Shown in pieces: positions 51,469 through 58,582 of a DNA stretch of 64,000 bases. Each line of letters starts with the position of its first letter. Positions within the stretch are counted from its first letter, which is position 1. The notes below the pieces were generated by a model. The model saw only the letters and a list, made by a program, of their open reading frames with translations. It had not been told where the DNA came from and ran no database searches. The DNA is taken from the NCBI GenBank assembly GCA_964244115.1, contig CAXTHM010000006.1, forward strand, positions 14,707 through 78,706, given 5' to 3'. This DNA is from CADCWK01 sp964244115 (GTDB lineage: Bacteria > Chloroflexota > Chloroflexia > Thermomicrobiales > UBA6265). The position numbers and the translations under genes were made by a program.

Positions 51469-51537
51469 AAAAAGCCCCCTCTCCATCCGCACGTGCGAAG
51501 CACGCCAGCGTGATGGGGAGGGGGTTTGGGGGTGGGG
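51469..51537. repeat. Right arm of a long inverted repeat flanking adaptor and minor-head genes
   Basis: Reverse complement of 49908-49977 apart from a few single-base differences. The pair encloses about 1.5 kb with two head-completion genes. Confidence 0.75.
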
Positions 51538-51594
51538 TCCGCCCGCCACCAGCCACTCGCCACTCGCCACTCATGCTCACCCCCGGAGGTTCCC

Positions 51595-52056
51595 GTGCTC
51601 AACCCACGCCGCATTCGGCTCTCGGACCGGGGGATCGGTCAGTCGCTCCGGCGGGTCCCGGTTCGGCCGCCCCCGACGACCGGATCGCGGGACCTCGCCG
51701 AGGCGGTCGGTCGCGTCATCCATCGCGTGCGTCGCCAGGCGGGGCTCTCGCAGCAGACCCTCGCCGACCACCTCGGGGTCAATCGCTCGGCCGTCAGCCG
51801 CTGGGAGCATGGCCTGCGCAGCCCGACGCTCGCGCACCTGACGCTCCTCGGCGAGCTGGCCGGTCGGCGCGCGTCAGCGCTGCTGACCGAGGCGGAGGAG
51901 CTGATGCGCCCGCCCCGGGGGGCCGACCGGTTCGAGGACGGCTCCGGTCCGGACGGCCCGGACCGGTTGGACGGGCCGACCGGTTCGGACCGGTCAGACG
52001 ACGTGGATGACCGGGATCGTGGGGAGATGGGGGACGACGATGCCGCAGACGACTGA
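51595..52056 (+). CDS. XRE-family HTH protein within the phage structural operon
   Basis: 153 residues from the GTG at 51595, with GGAGG upstream. The helix-turn-helix is GLSQQTLADHLGVNRSAVSR followed by WEHGLRSPTLAHLTLLGELA, a canonical XRE/Cro fold near residues 60-110. An acidic, Asp/Gly-rich tail follows. The stop overlaps the start of the tail-protein gene by 17 bases, so the regulator is coupled to late structural genes, an unusual location. Confidence 0.8.
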   Translation: MLNPRRIRLSDRGIGQSLRRVPVRPPPTTGSRDLAEAVGRVIHRVRRQAGLSQQTLADHLGVNRSAVSRWEHGLRSPTLAHLTLLGELAGRRASALLTEAEELMRPPRGADRFEDGSGPDGPDRLDGPTGSDRSDDVDDRDRGEMGDDDAADD

Positions 52057-53941
52057 TGTCCGGATCGCCGGGGCCGGCTACATGCTGGCGCCCGGCGGCT
52101 ATCACCGCGCCAGCGACGGCGTCGCGGAGGGGCGAGCCCGTCGGGTCGTGCTGCGGGATTTCTTCGGGGGCCAGCGCCGGGCCTTCCAGCTGGAGCGCGA
52201 CCGGGGCTGGGATGGTCTCTCGGTCCACGGCGCCTTCGGAGGACAGGGCGTCGAGCCGTGGCCGGCCGTCGCGACCTTCGCCGACAGTGGCTTCACGCCG
52301 CGGGCATCGTTCGTCGACGGCGACCGCTGCCCGCACGTCGTTCTCGGGACGGCGACGACGACCCGCGCCTACGTCTTCATCGACGGCCGGCTCTACCGCT
52401 GCCCGTCCGGGACGGCCAGCACCTGGAGCGGCCTGGCGCTGGTCGCCGATTTCGCCGGGGGCAAGGGGAGCCAGCTGGCGCCGTACGTCCTGCCCGGCGG
52501 CGGCGAGCGGATCGCCGTCGCGCTCGGCCCCACGACCGACCTGAAACTGGTCAACCGGGCCGCCAGCGTCGGCGCTGCCATCTCGACCTTCCTCGCCGGC
52601 GAGCGCGCCGCGACGGTCTCGAGCTACGGCGGCGTCCTCATCTATGGCAGCGCCCGGCCCCAGGAGCCGCATGTCCTGCGGATCAGCGACGGGACCGACA
52701 TCGACACCCGCCCGCTGGACGCCCCGATCGTCGCGATCGGCTACCACCAGGGGCGGCTGGCGGTCGCGACCCGCTCGGCCCTCTGGCTGCTCGGTGGGCG
52801 CTGGGACCCGGCGCGGCCGGCGGTGACCGACTCGGCCACCGGCGCCGTGGTCACGCCGCGGGTGCCGGCCCGCTGGCAGGGCGAGCCGGAGCCGTTCTTC
52901 TCGCCCGGCTTCTGGACCAGCGACGACGACTTCCCGTTCCTCGTGTCGTACGGCGGCAAGCTCTACACGTTCCTCGCCCACGAGGTGATGGAGTACGACC
53001 CCGGCACCGGCAACCAGCGACAGGGCTGGCAGGCGGTCGGGGTGACGGCCTCGGTCGCGTACGGGGCCTGCGTCGCCGGCGGGATGCTGATCGTCGCGCT
53101 GAGGACATGGCGGGGGCTGTCCGAGATCTGGGCGTTCGACGGCTCGGCCTGGTGGCGGATCGCCCGGCGCCCGGCCGGGACGGGGACGACGGCCTGCTGG
53201 CCGATGCCGACCGCCGGCGCCGCCGACACCGACCTGCTCGTCTTCCGGGACGGCTCGGCCTCCTGCGACCTCGCCCGGCTGATCTCGCGCGGGCCGGAGC
53301 GGCCCGCCTACGCCGCCTCCGGCGAGTACCTGACGAGCCTGCTCGACGGCGGGGAGCGTGACCAGCCCAAGGTCTGGCGGCAGGCCGGGGCCGTCTTCGC
53401 CGCGCCGGACGAGGGCGGTACGACGGTCGTCTCCGCCCCGGTCACCGTCCAGTTGCAGGTGTCGCTGGACGCCGGTGCGACCTGGCTGCTGATCGGGACG
53501 CGCTCGATCGCCGGCAACGACCGCAACGCGACCCTCACCGGGCCGATCCCCGAGAGCGCCCCCGACTCGGTCTTCATCCAGCTCCGGGTGATCTGGGGTG
53601 GCGTCAGCGACGCGGCCCCGACGCTGGCCGGCCTCTGGGCGGAGTACGAGCCGCTCGATACCCCGACCCGGCGGCGGCGCTGGTCCCTGACGGTGATGGC
53701 CCGCGACGGCCTCACCCAGCGCGACGGTGGCCGCCATCCCCGCGATGGCCAGGATCAGATCGACGACCTCTGGGACGCCTGGGCGACCGGTGCGACCGTC
53801 GACTTCCGCGACATCGATTACGACCGCAGCGGCACGACGGTGCGCGTCCGCATCACCGGGATCGACGAGCAGACCGCCCGTCCCGCCGACAGCGCCCGCC
53901 ACGGCGACGCCGTCCTCCGCGTCAACCTCGTCGAGGTATGA
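52040..53941 (+). CDS. Large beta-rich tail protein (nozzle-like, putative)
   Basis: 633 residues from the ATG at 52040, inside the end of the XRE gene. The N-terminal two thirds show repeated beta-blade-like strands with Trp and Tyr (RAYVFIDGRLYRCPS, PIVAIGYHQGRLAVATRSAL, PFLVSYGGKLYTFLAHEVME), suggesting a beta-propeller. A C-terminal Ig-like part contains VQLQVSLDAGATWLLIG and FIQLRVIWGGV. Short-tailed phages have a propeller-containing nozzle below the adaptor, and the gene order fits. No tape measure gene is present. Identification is inference. Confidence 0.6.
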   Translation: MPQTTDVRIAGAGYMLAPGGYHRASDGVAEGRARRVVLRDFFGGQRRAFQLERDRGWDGLSVHGAFGGQGVEPWPAVATFADSGFTPRASFVDGDRCPHVVLGTATTTRAYVFIDGRLYRCPSGTASTWSGLALVADFAGGKGSQLAPYVLPGGGERIAVALGPTTDLKLVNRAASVGAAISTFLAGERAATVSSYGGVLIYGSARPQEPHVLRISDGTDIDTRPLDAPIVAIGYHQGRLAVATRSALWLLGGRWDPARPAVTDSATGAVVTPRVPARWQGEPEPFFSPGFWTSDDDFPFLVSYGGKLYTFLAHEVMEYDPGTGNQRQGWQAVGVTASVAYGACVAGGMLIVALRTWRGLSEIWAFDGSAWWRIARRPAGTGTTACWPMPTAGAADTDLLVFRDGSASCDLARLISRGPERPAYAASGEYLTSLLDGGERDQPKVWRQAGAVFAAPDEGGTTVVSAPVTVQLQVSLDAGATWLLIGTRSIAGNDRNATLTGPIPESAPDSVFIQLRVIWGGVSDAAPTLAGLWAEYEPLDTPTRRRRWSLTVMARDGLTQRDGGRHPRDGQDQIDDLWDAWATGATVDFRDIDYDRSGTTVRVRITGIDEQTARPADSARHGDAVLRVNLVEV

Positions 53942-54029
53942 CCCGCTCGAATAGGCGGTGGCGCCCGAACGGCCGTCGCCCCGAGATCAGGTCGCCTTCC
54001 ATGCACCACAAGGGGAGCAAACCAGGCCC

Positions 54030-54344
54030 ATGACCGAACGGACCAACGCGCCACCTGCCACACCGCCCCGCTTCGGCAACGTCATCCCGCCGCCGATCAG
54101 CCACCGCGACATCCCGTTCGACCTCAACACCGCCTGGCACGACCTCGGCCCCCGCCGGCCCCGCTTCGTCGTCCTGCACCGGATGGCTGGCAGCCTCGCC
54201 GGGACGGACACCTACTTCCGGACCGAGGCCCGGACCCGCGCCCGGACCGATTACGGCATCGACCACCGCACCGGCGAGATCTGGCGCTGGACCGACCCGC
54301 TCGGCTGCGTAACGCTACGTCCATTTAGCTCGCTCAGGCTATAG
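54030..54344 (+). pseudogene. Endolysin (Amidase_2/PGRP-type), N-terminal half, interrupted by the integrated element
   Basis: The gene starts at the ATG 54030. Its native sequence runs to 54304 and ends inside the 11-bp core; beyond that the frame continues for a few codons into the element and stops at 54344. RPRFVVLHRMAGS contains the first zinc-ligand His (residue 50), and RTDYGIDHRTGEIWRWTDP is typical of N-acetylmuramoyl-L-alanine amidases. The remaining ligands are in the other half at 62503-63195, so neither half can be active alone. Confidence 0.85.
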
Positions 54345-55921
54345 ACCGGAACAAAGCCAAGCATCCCATTTGACTGGTCTCCCGGCTTCGTAGGTAGCTT
54401 GCCAAGGTTGAAGGCCATATCAACCGTGATTCGGGCGCCATCGTTCTTGGGTCGGATAGATACCTTGACCCCGAGCTGTTGCAGGGCTTCTCTCCGCTCC
54501 TGATAGGTGAAGTCCCGAATCTGCCCCCACCGCTGTCGGACACGCTCTGCGAAGCTTTCGACGGCAGCTCGGGCATGGGTCCGGCTGTTGTGCAGTGCCA
54601 GCACATCCGTTAGGCGTATGGCTGCGGCTTCCCGCTCGGCACTGACGCGGGACAGCTCGGCAAGGATGAACTTCCGTTGGTCCGCTGTCTCGGCATCGCC
54701 CATCATCGCCTGTGTGTTGGCAACCCTGCGACCGACAGTGGCGAGATGGTCCTGAGCCTGCCTAAGCTCCCCGCCCAGGTCGTCACCCTGCTCTAGCCGG
54801 TCGGTGAATCGCTCAATAAACCGGGGATGCTGAATGACTTGCAGCACCCTAGACCATGCGAAGTCATCAACCATTGGTTGCATGATGCTCAGTCGAGATG
54901 TGCAGCGGGGATTGTGGTCAGGATCATGTGGGCCGCAGTGGACGTAGCGGCACTTGTCCTTCTCATTGCGGCAAACCATCATGCCGCCACAGAGTCCGCA
55001 GTAGATGAAACCTCCCCGAAGCAGGAAGCTTTCGGGATTGGGGTTTTTGTGGGAGCCGCCACGATTCCCCGCTATGGTCTGGTTCGCCATTTCAAAGACT
55101 GCTGGGGTCACTAATGGTGGGATCGTTCCTTCAGGAAGAGCTAGCCATTCATCCTTTGGAGCCATCTGCTTTGCGTACTTCCGGGAGTACCGAAAGGCGT
55201 AGGCTTCCCCAAGGTAGGCCGGGTTTCTGGCAAAGCCAATGATGGTCCGTGGCGACCAACCGCGACTAGCGTTCCGTGTGGTCGGGACGCCCTCTGCATT
55301 CAGCGTCCGAGCAATGCTCCGAGCACTCTTGCCGGATGCCAGTTCCCGAAAGATGCGTTGAACGATTGGCGCTGTAACAGGGTCAATATCAAGAGCTGTC
55401 CGCCGCTTGCGTTTCGGGTCGGTCGGGTCCGGTTCGCGCCAGACGTAGCCATAGGGACCACCGAAGCCGGGCATTAGGCCAGACTGGGCTCTGGCTTTGA
55501 TGCCAGCTTGGGTCCGAGCCATGATCTTGGTTCGTTCGCTTCTTGCGCCATGGGCATTGATGATCGCCATGATTTGACCAGGTAGGGAATCGTCCGGGGG
55601 ATTGGCTAGGTAGTGATACTGGCACCCACCGTTGACCGCTTCGATTTCAAGGAATGCCCAATGCTTTGGGTCGCGGCTTAGTCGGTCAGCGTCGGCCACC
55701 ACTACCACGTCAAGCTGCTTCACTTGAATCAGTTCCCTAAGCTGAGTCAGCTTAGGCCGGAATATCGTCATAGAAGAGAACTGCTCGGCATATTCCCCCA
55801 CGATGGTCCAACCCTGACCAAGGGCAAAATCTCGGCATTTCGCTACCTGCCCCTTGAGGCTGAATCCTTCCCGCTCCTGATCTTCAGTACTAACGCGGGC
55901 ATAGATTGCAGCGCGAACCAT
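54251..55921 (-). CDS. Large serine recombinase (integrase) of the nested element
   Basis: 556 residues. The N-terminal resolvase domain has RAAIYARVSTEDQ with the catalytic Ser at residue 11 and VVVADADRLSRDP. A recombinase domain follows (GGPYGYVWREPDPTDPKRKR and SARSIARTLNAEGVPTTRNA), then a zinc ribbon (YCGLCGGMMVCRNE, HCGPHDPDHNPRC) and a coiled coil. Codons 1-542 lie within the element; codon 543 (Ser) spans its edge, and the last 13 residues are read from endolysin antisense DNA. In the circular form the same frame would continue into the other end of the element and add a different 27-residue tail. Gene composition is lower in GC than the host. Confidence 0.93.
   Translation of the reverse strand: MVRAAIYARVSTEDQEREGFSLKGQVAKCRDFALGQGWTIVGEYAEQFSSMTIFRPKLTQLRELIQVKQLDVVVVADADRLSRDPKHWAFLEIEAVNGGCQYHYLANPPDDSLPGQIMAIINAHGARSERTKIMARTQAGIKARAQSGLMPGFGGPYGYVWREPDPTDPKRKRRTALDIDPVTAPIVQRIFRELASGKSARSIARTLNAEGVPTTRNASRGWSPRTIIGFARNPAYLGEAYAFRYSRKYAKQMAPKDEWLALPEGTIPPLVTPAVFEMANQTIAGNRGGSHKNPNPESFLLRGGFIYCGLCGGMMVCRNEKDKCRYVHCGPHDPDHNPRCTSRLSIMQPMVDDFAWSRVLQVIQHPRFIERFTDRLEQGDDLGGELRQAQDHLATVGRRVANTQAMMGDAETADQRKFILAELSRVSAEREAAAIRLTDVLALHNSRTHARAAVESFAERVRQRWGQIRDFTYQERREALQQLGVKVSIRPKNDGARITVDMAFNLGKLPTKPGDQSNGMLGFVPVYSLSELNGRSVTQPSGSVQRQISPVRWSMP
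54294..54304. other. attL core (left junction)
   Basis: GACCCGCTCGG, identical to 62503-62513. To the left is endolysin codon sequence for ...WT, to the right the element (CTGCGTAACG). The element-side GTAAC (54309-54313) pairs with GTTAC (62497-62501) when the ends are joined as attP. Confidence 0.88.
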
Positions 55922-55995
55922 TGCTATTGCTCCAGTACTAGTGCTTCCGTCTTTAACTGAATCAGTTTAACAGCGGGATCGTAGGAATGCTGCCG

Positions 55996-56226
55996 CTAGA
56001 GCTGGTTCCCCGGCATCTGCCGCAACTCGGAAACACTGGTACCAAGGGCCTTAGCAATCTTTTGGGCTGTAGCGAAGCGGGGAAGGCGTTCTCCACTCTC
56101 CAACCGGCTCAGGGTCGAGAGGTCTAGGCCAGTGAGTGAGGCAAGCTCGCTCATGGTTGAGAGGCCCCGGAAGGCCCGCCATTCTTTCAGGTAGTAACGA
56201 TTGGTTGGGGCATCCTGATAGGCCAT
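55996..56226 (-). CDS. XRE-family repressor of the nested element
   Basis: 76 residues. MSELASLTGLDLSTLSRLES with the preceding YYLKEWRAFRGLST forms a canonical XRE helix-turn-helix, and FATAQKIAKALGTSVSELRQ closes the domain. It starts two bases after the neighbouring small gene and lies just upstream of the integrase. A likely target is the inverted repeat at 58170-58194 on the operon promoter. Confidence 0.85.
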   Translation of the reverse strand: MAYQDAPTNRYYLKEWRAFRGLSTMSELASLTGLDLSTLSRLESGERLPRFATAQKIAKALGTSVSELRQMPGNQL

Positions 56227-56228
56227 GG

Positions 56229-56537
56229 CTAGACCTCTTCCGTGCTGTAGGGCTTCCGGGGTGTCTGAAGATTGATGAGCCGGGTTGCAATCTCGGCTAC
56301 CTGGTCAAGGATGGGGTAGTCATCCGCCGCTGGAGGCGTACCAACGTCAATCCGCTTTCCCCTCCGTGTAAGCGGCAGGAGGGACGTAGCGGCCCGGAGT
56401 TGGGCCATGAGGGGTAGCGCTTCCTCATGCCGCTCTGGAGGGATATCAAAGCGGTAGCCGGGGTCGGCAGCAATATGGCTCCGAGCGGCCTTGGCTTTCT
56501 GGATTCGTTGCTCCAGCAGTCCGGGGTTGATTCGCAT
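56229..56537 (-). CDS. Small protein of the nested element, unknown function
   Basis: 102 residues. The N-terminus LLEQRIQKAKAARSHIAADP is helical, and the C-terminus contains YPILDQVAEIATRLINLQTP. It begins directly at the end of the TerS-like gene, so it is co-translated. No family is recognised. Confidence 0.65.
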   Translation of the reverse strand: MRINPGLLEQRIQKAKAARSHIAADPGYRFDIPPERHEEALPLMAQLRAATSLLPLTRRGKRIDVGTPPAADDYPILDQVAEIATRLINLQTPRKPYSTEEV

Positions 56538-56942
56538 TTAGGCCTCCATCTCTTTGATGGCTTGCTCAATCGCTGAGAGTCGATTGGAAACCATCCCGAT
56601 TTCCCTGTATTGAGCAATCCGGGCCAGGGCCACATCTACCGCCCGTACCCGGACACCAGGCGGGACGGAGTGATTGGTAATGAGCTGCTCCAGCTCGGAG
56701 GCCGCAACGCTCCCGAGCCGGGACAATTCATCCGCTGTAACCTGGAATGCCTCTCCCCGAGCCGCTTCTACCATTGCCATAAAGGATTCGGTTGCAAGCC
56801 AACGGGTAAGCGTCCGGGGGGATAACTCTAGCTCTCGTTCTACTGCTTCCCTGCCTTCCCGGATAAGCAGATAAGCGGCGCGTAACTGCTTGATTTCGGT
56901 AGACGTGATTTTTGTCCTGTCGAGGGCAACGCTACCATCCAT
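56538..56942 (-). CDS. Small-terminase-like HTH protein of the nested element
   Basis: 134 residues from the ATG at 56942, with AAAGGA seven bases upstream. An HTH near the start (REAVERELELSPRTLTRWLA) is followed by a long helical part (EAFQVTADELSRLGSVAASE and RVRAVDVALARIAQYREIG). This layout, an HTH followed by helical oligomerisation, is that of phage small terminases and related helix-turn-helix proteins in satellite elements. If it is TerS it could redirect a helper phage's packaging to the element. A plain regulator remains possible. Confidence 0.6.
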   Translation of the reverse strand: MDGSVALDRTKITSTEIKQLRAAYLLIREGREAVERELELSPRTLTRWLATESFMAMVEAARGEAFQVTADELSRLGSVAASELEQLITNHSVPPGVRVRAVDVALARIAQYREIGMVSNRLSAIEQAIKEMEA

Positions 56943-56984
56943 CTCAGTATCCTTTCTAAGCGCTATACAACGGTCAACCAAGTA

Positions 56985-57290
56985 CTAATCAGATTCTTTG
57001 AATAAATCCGCAAGCCGCTTATCACTGTCCCGGCTGAGTTTATTGGAAAGTGCCCGGACCATATCGTTGCCGTCTGTTACCTCTTGCTCCAGGATTTCAT
57101 AGTCCGCAGTAAAGAGGTCTCCGAGGGCGCTTTGCTTCCCCTTCGCTTCGATGATGGTTTCGAGCTTGTCCGCGTCCAGTCCGGAGATTCCTAGAGACAG
57201 AATCGCTGCCTTCCCATCGGCCATGGTGCCGCCGTTGATTCCCCAAGCGATGAAGGCTTGGTATGCCCAATGTCGATTTGCCATGCTCAT
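56985..57290 (-). CDS. Small protein of the nested element, unknown function
   Basis: 101 residues. An N-terminal RHWAYQAFIAWGINGGTMAD segment is followed by helical, charged sequence (YEILEQEVTDGNDMVRALSN). An inner start (ATG 57284) is possible. No family is recognised. Confidence 0.6.
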   Translation of the reverse strand: MSMANRHWAYQAFIAWGINGGTMADGKAAILSLGISGLDADKLETIIEAKGKQSALGDLFTADYEILEQEVTDGNDMVRALSNKLSRDSDKRLADLFKESD

Positions 57291-57295
57291 AGTGG

Positions 57296-57745
57296 TTAGA
57301 CCTCCTGATACTGAAAGGTTGGCGTTCCGGGGTAGGCCGATGCCTTTGGTTGCGTTCCCCGCTTGGCGTGGTAATAGGGATTCTCCTGGTCTTCCAAACC
57401 AGTCCGCAGCTCCGCAGTCGCACCGTCAAACGCTAGCTCGGCAGCGCTTTCTAGTCGGGAGAGCTCGGCTAGCTGCGGGGTTGCCATTCTGAGAATGTCC
57501 TGAAGGGCTCCAAGCCGAGGCCGGAGGATTACGACTTGGTCAACGTCGAAGGCCTGAAGCGCGGAAGCAAGATCATCAGCCAAAGCCACGGATTCGAGCG
57601 TCAAGGCGTCTACTCGCTCACGGAGGGTTTGGGCCTTGGCTCGGGCCGCTTCAACAACGTTTCGGGTACGCTCTACCTCTTGCTGGTAGGCCGATTCGTT
57701 GCCGTTAAAGGGCAGTTGGAAGCGGGGGTTGGCCGGGTTCTTCAT
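57296..57745 (-). CDS. Coiled-coil protein of the nested element
   Basis: 149 residues from the ATG at 57745, with AAGGA seven bases upstream. Long helical heptads run from EVERTRNVVEAARAKAQTLR through ESVALADDLASALQAFDVDQ to QLAELSRLESAAELAFDGAT. It could be a scaffold-like or capsid-remodelling protein, as some satellites encode, but this is a guess from the coiled coil only. Confidence 0.6.
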   Translation of the reverse strand: MKNPANPRFQLPFNGNESAYQQEVERTRNVVEAARAKAQTLRERVDALTLESVALADDLASALQAFDVDQVVILRPRLGALQDILRMATPQLAELSRLESAAELAFDGATAELRTGLEDQENPYYHAKRGTQPKASAYPGTPTFQYQEV

Positions 57746-57833
57746 AGGGAGTTCCTTACTGGTATGCCCCTGGGTAGGCCTGTAGTGGCTGCTGCGGGGC
57801 GATGAGGTTGGAGATGAGTCAGGAGCCATAAGG

Positions 57834-58133
57834 CTACGGATAACAGCGCTTAACTCTGCCAATCGGTCCGGGGATGGAGTTGAAGACCGGAGGGGTGCCA
57901 TAGACCTCAGAGGAAGGCAATTGCCCAAGCTGCTTGCCAAAGGTCTCCAGGTCGCCCATGAGTTCCGTAGCCCGGACTCGGAGCGCGTTCAACCGGGTTT
58001 TATTGGTTCCGCTCATGTCAATTGATAAAAGGGCATATTCCGCGTCATGGACTCGGGCGGTCGCGTCCTTCAGGTGAGCCAAATTGCTTGGGGCATTGTC
58101 TGGTAGTGCCGAAATGATGTCTCCGTAAAGCAT
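57834..58133 (-). CDS. Small helical protein, first gene of the leftward operon
   Basis: 99 residues. Helical sequence includes LAHLKDATARVHDAEYALLS and RATELMGDLETFGKQLGQLP. It lies about 60 bases downstream of a near-consensus promoter and operator and is the first gene of the operon ending in the integrase. No family is recognised. Confidence 0.6.
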   Translation of the reverse strand: MLYGDIISALPDNAPSNLAHLKDATARVHDAEYALLSIDMSGTNKTRLNALRVRATELMGDLETFGKQLGQLPSSEVYGTPPVFNSIPGPIGRVKRCYP

Positions 58134-58169
58134 ATTGTACTCCTAAAAACGGCCTATAGGGTTGGTATT

Positions 58170-58194
58170 TCAGCCATATACATCTATTGGCTGA
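58170..58194. promoter_or_regulatory. Candidate operator overlapping the operon transcription start
   Basis: TCAGCCA (58170-58176) and TGGCTGA (58188-58194) form a perfect 7-bp inverted repeat with an 11-base spacer. It overlaps the expected start site (about 58192) of the leftward promoter. A site for the element's XRE repressor is inferred. Confidence 0.55.
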
Positions 58195-58198
58195 GATA

Positions 58199-58227
58199 AT
58201 TATATCAAATGAGGTTGCTCTCGTCAA
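58199..58227 (-). promoter_or_regulatory. Near-consensus promoter of the leftward small-gene operon
   Basis: Read on the minus strand: -35 TTGACG (58227-58222), 17-base spacer, -10 TATAAT (58204-58199). Start would be near 58192, just ahead of the gene at 58133. The strength and spacing are the best in the element. Confidence 0.75.
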
Positions 58228-58277
58228 TGGGGATGAGCAACCAGGTTGGCTCGGGCATCGGGCTCCCTGGAGAGGCA

Positions 58278-58569
58278 ACCGGCACAACCGGCACTGATTC
58301 GAGGGCAACCGGCACATCAACCGGCACAGTCAAAAACCCCGGCAGAGTCGCGGTTTTGACCTCCAGGAGGGCTGTTAGTGCCGGTTGTGCCGATTGCGGA
58401 GCAACCTCTACTGGACGTTCTACTCTCTCCTACTCTTTTCTTCTCTTTAGTAGGAGGTTTCTCCAGAACCGGCACAACCGGCACAACCGGCACAAACCCT
58501 GATTCCATCGGGGTTTTTCCTGTGCCGGTTGGGGTTTTGAACCGGCACAAATCGACTCGCAACCGGCAC
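58278..58569. repeat. Iteron-like array, candidate replication origin of the nested element
   Basis: Twelve copies of ACCGGCAC (one with a single change) are packed into 292 bases: nine direct, at 58278, 58287, 58308, 58320, 58468, 58477, 58486, 58541 and 58562; and three reversed, at 58378, 58387 and 58522. Several direct copies are in register at exactly 9-base spacing (ACCGGCACA). A pyrimidine-rich, A/T-richer stretch (TACTCTTTTCTTCTC) sits between the clusters. It lies immediately after the PrimPol-helicase gene, as expected for an origin recognised by it. Confidence 0.7.
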
Positions 58570-58582
58570 AAATGAGCCTGTC

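Noticed and set aside
51794..53902. A 702-residue minus-strand open frame opposite the tail protein
   Set aside because: Same shadow composition (Arg/Asp/Gly/Pro) and no start signal; it contradicts the direction of the phage operon.
58278..58569. The ACCGGCAC array considered as a CRISPR
   Set aside because: The unit is only 8-9 bases, occurs in both directions and has no spacer-sized unique segments or cas genes; iterons fit better.
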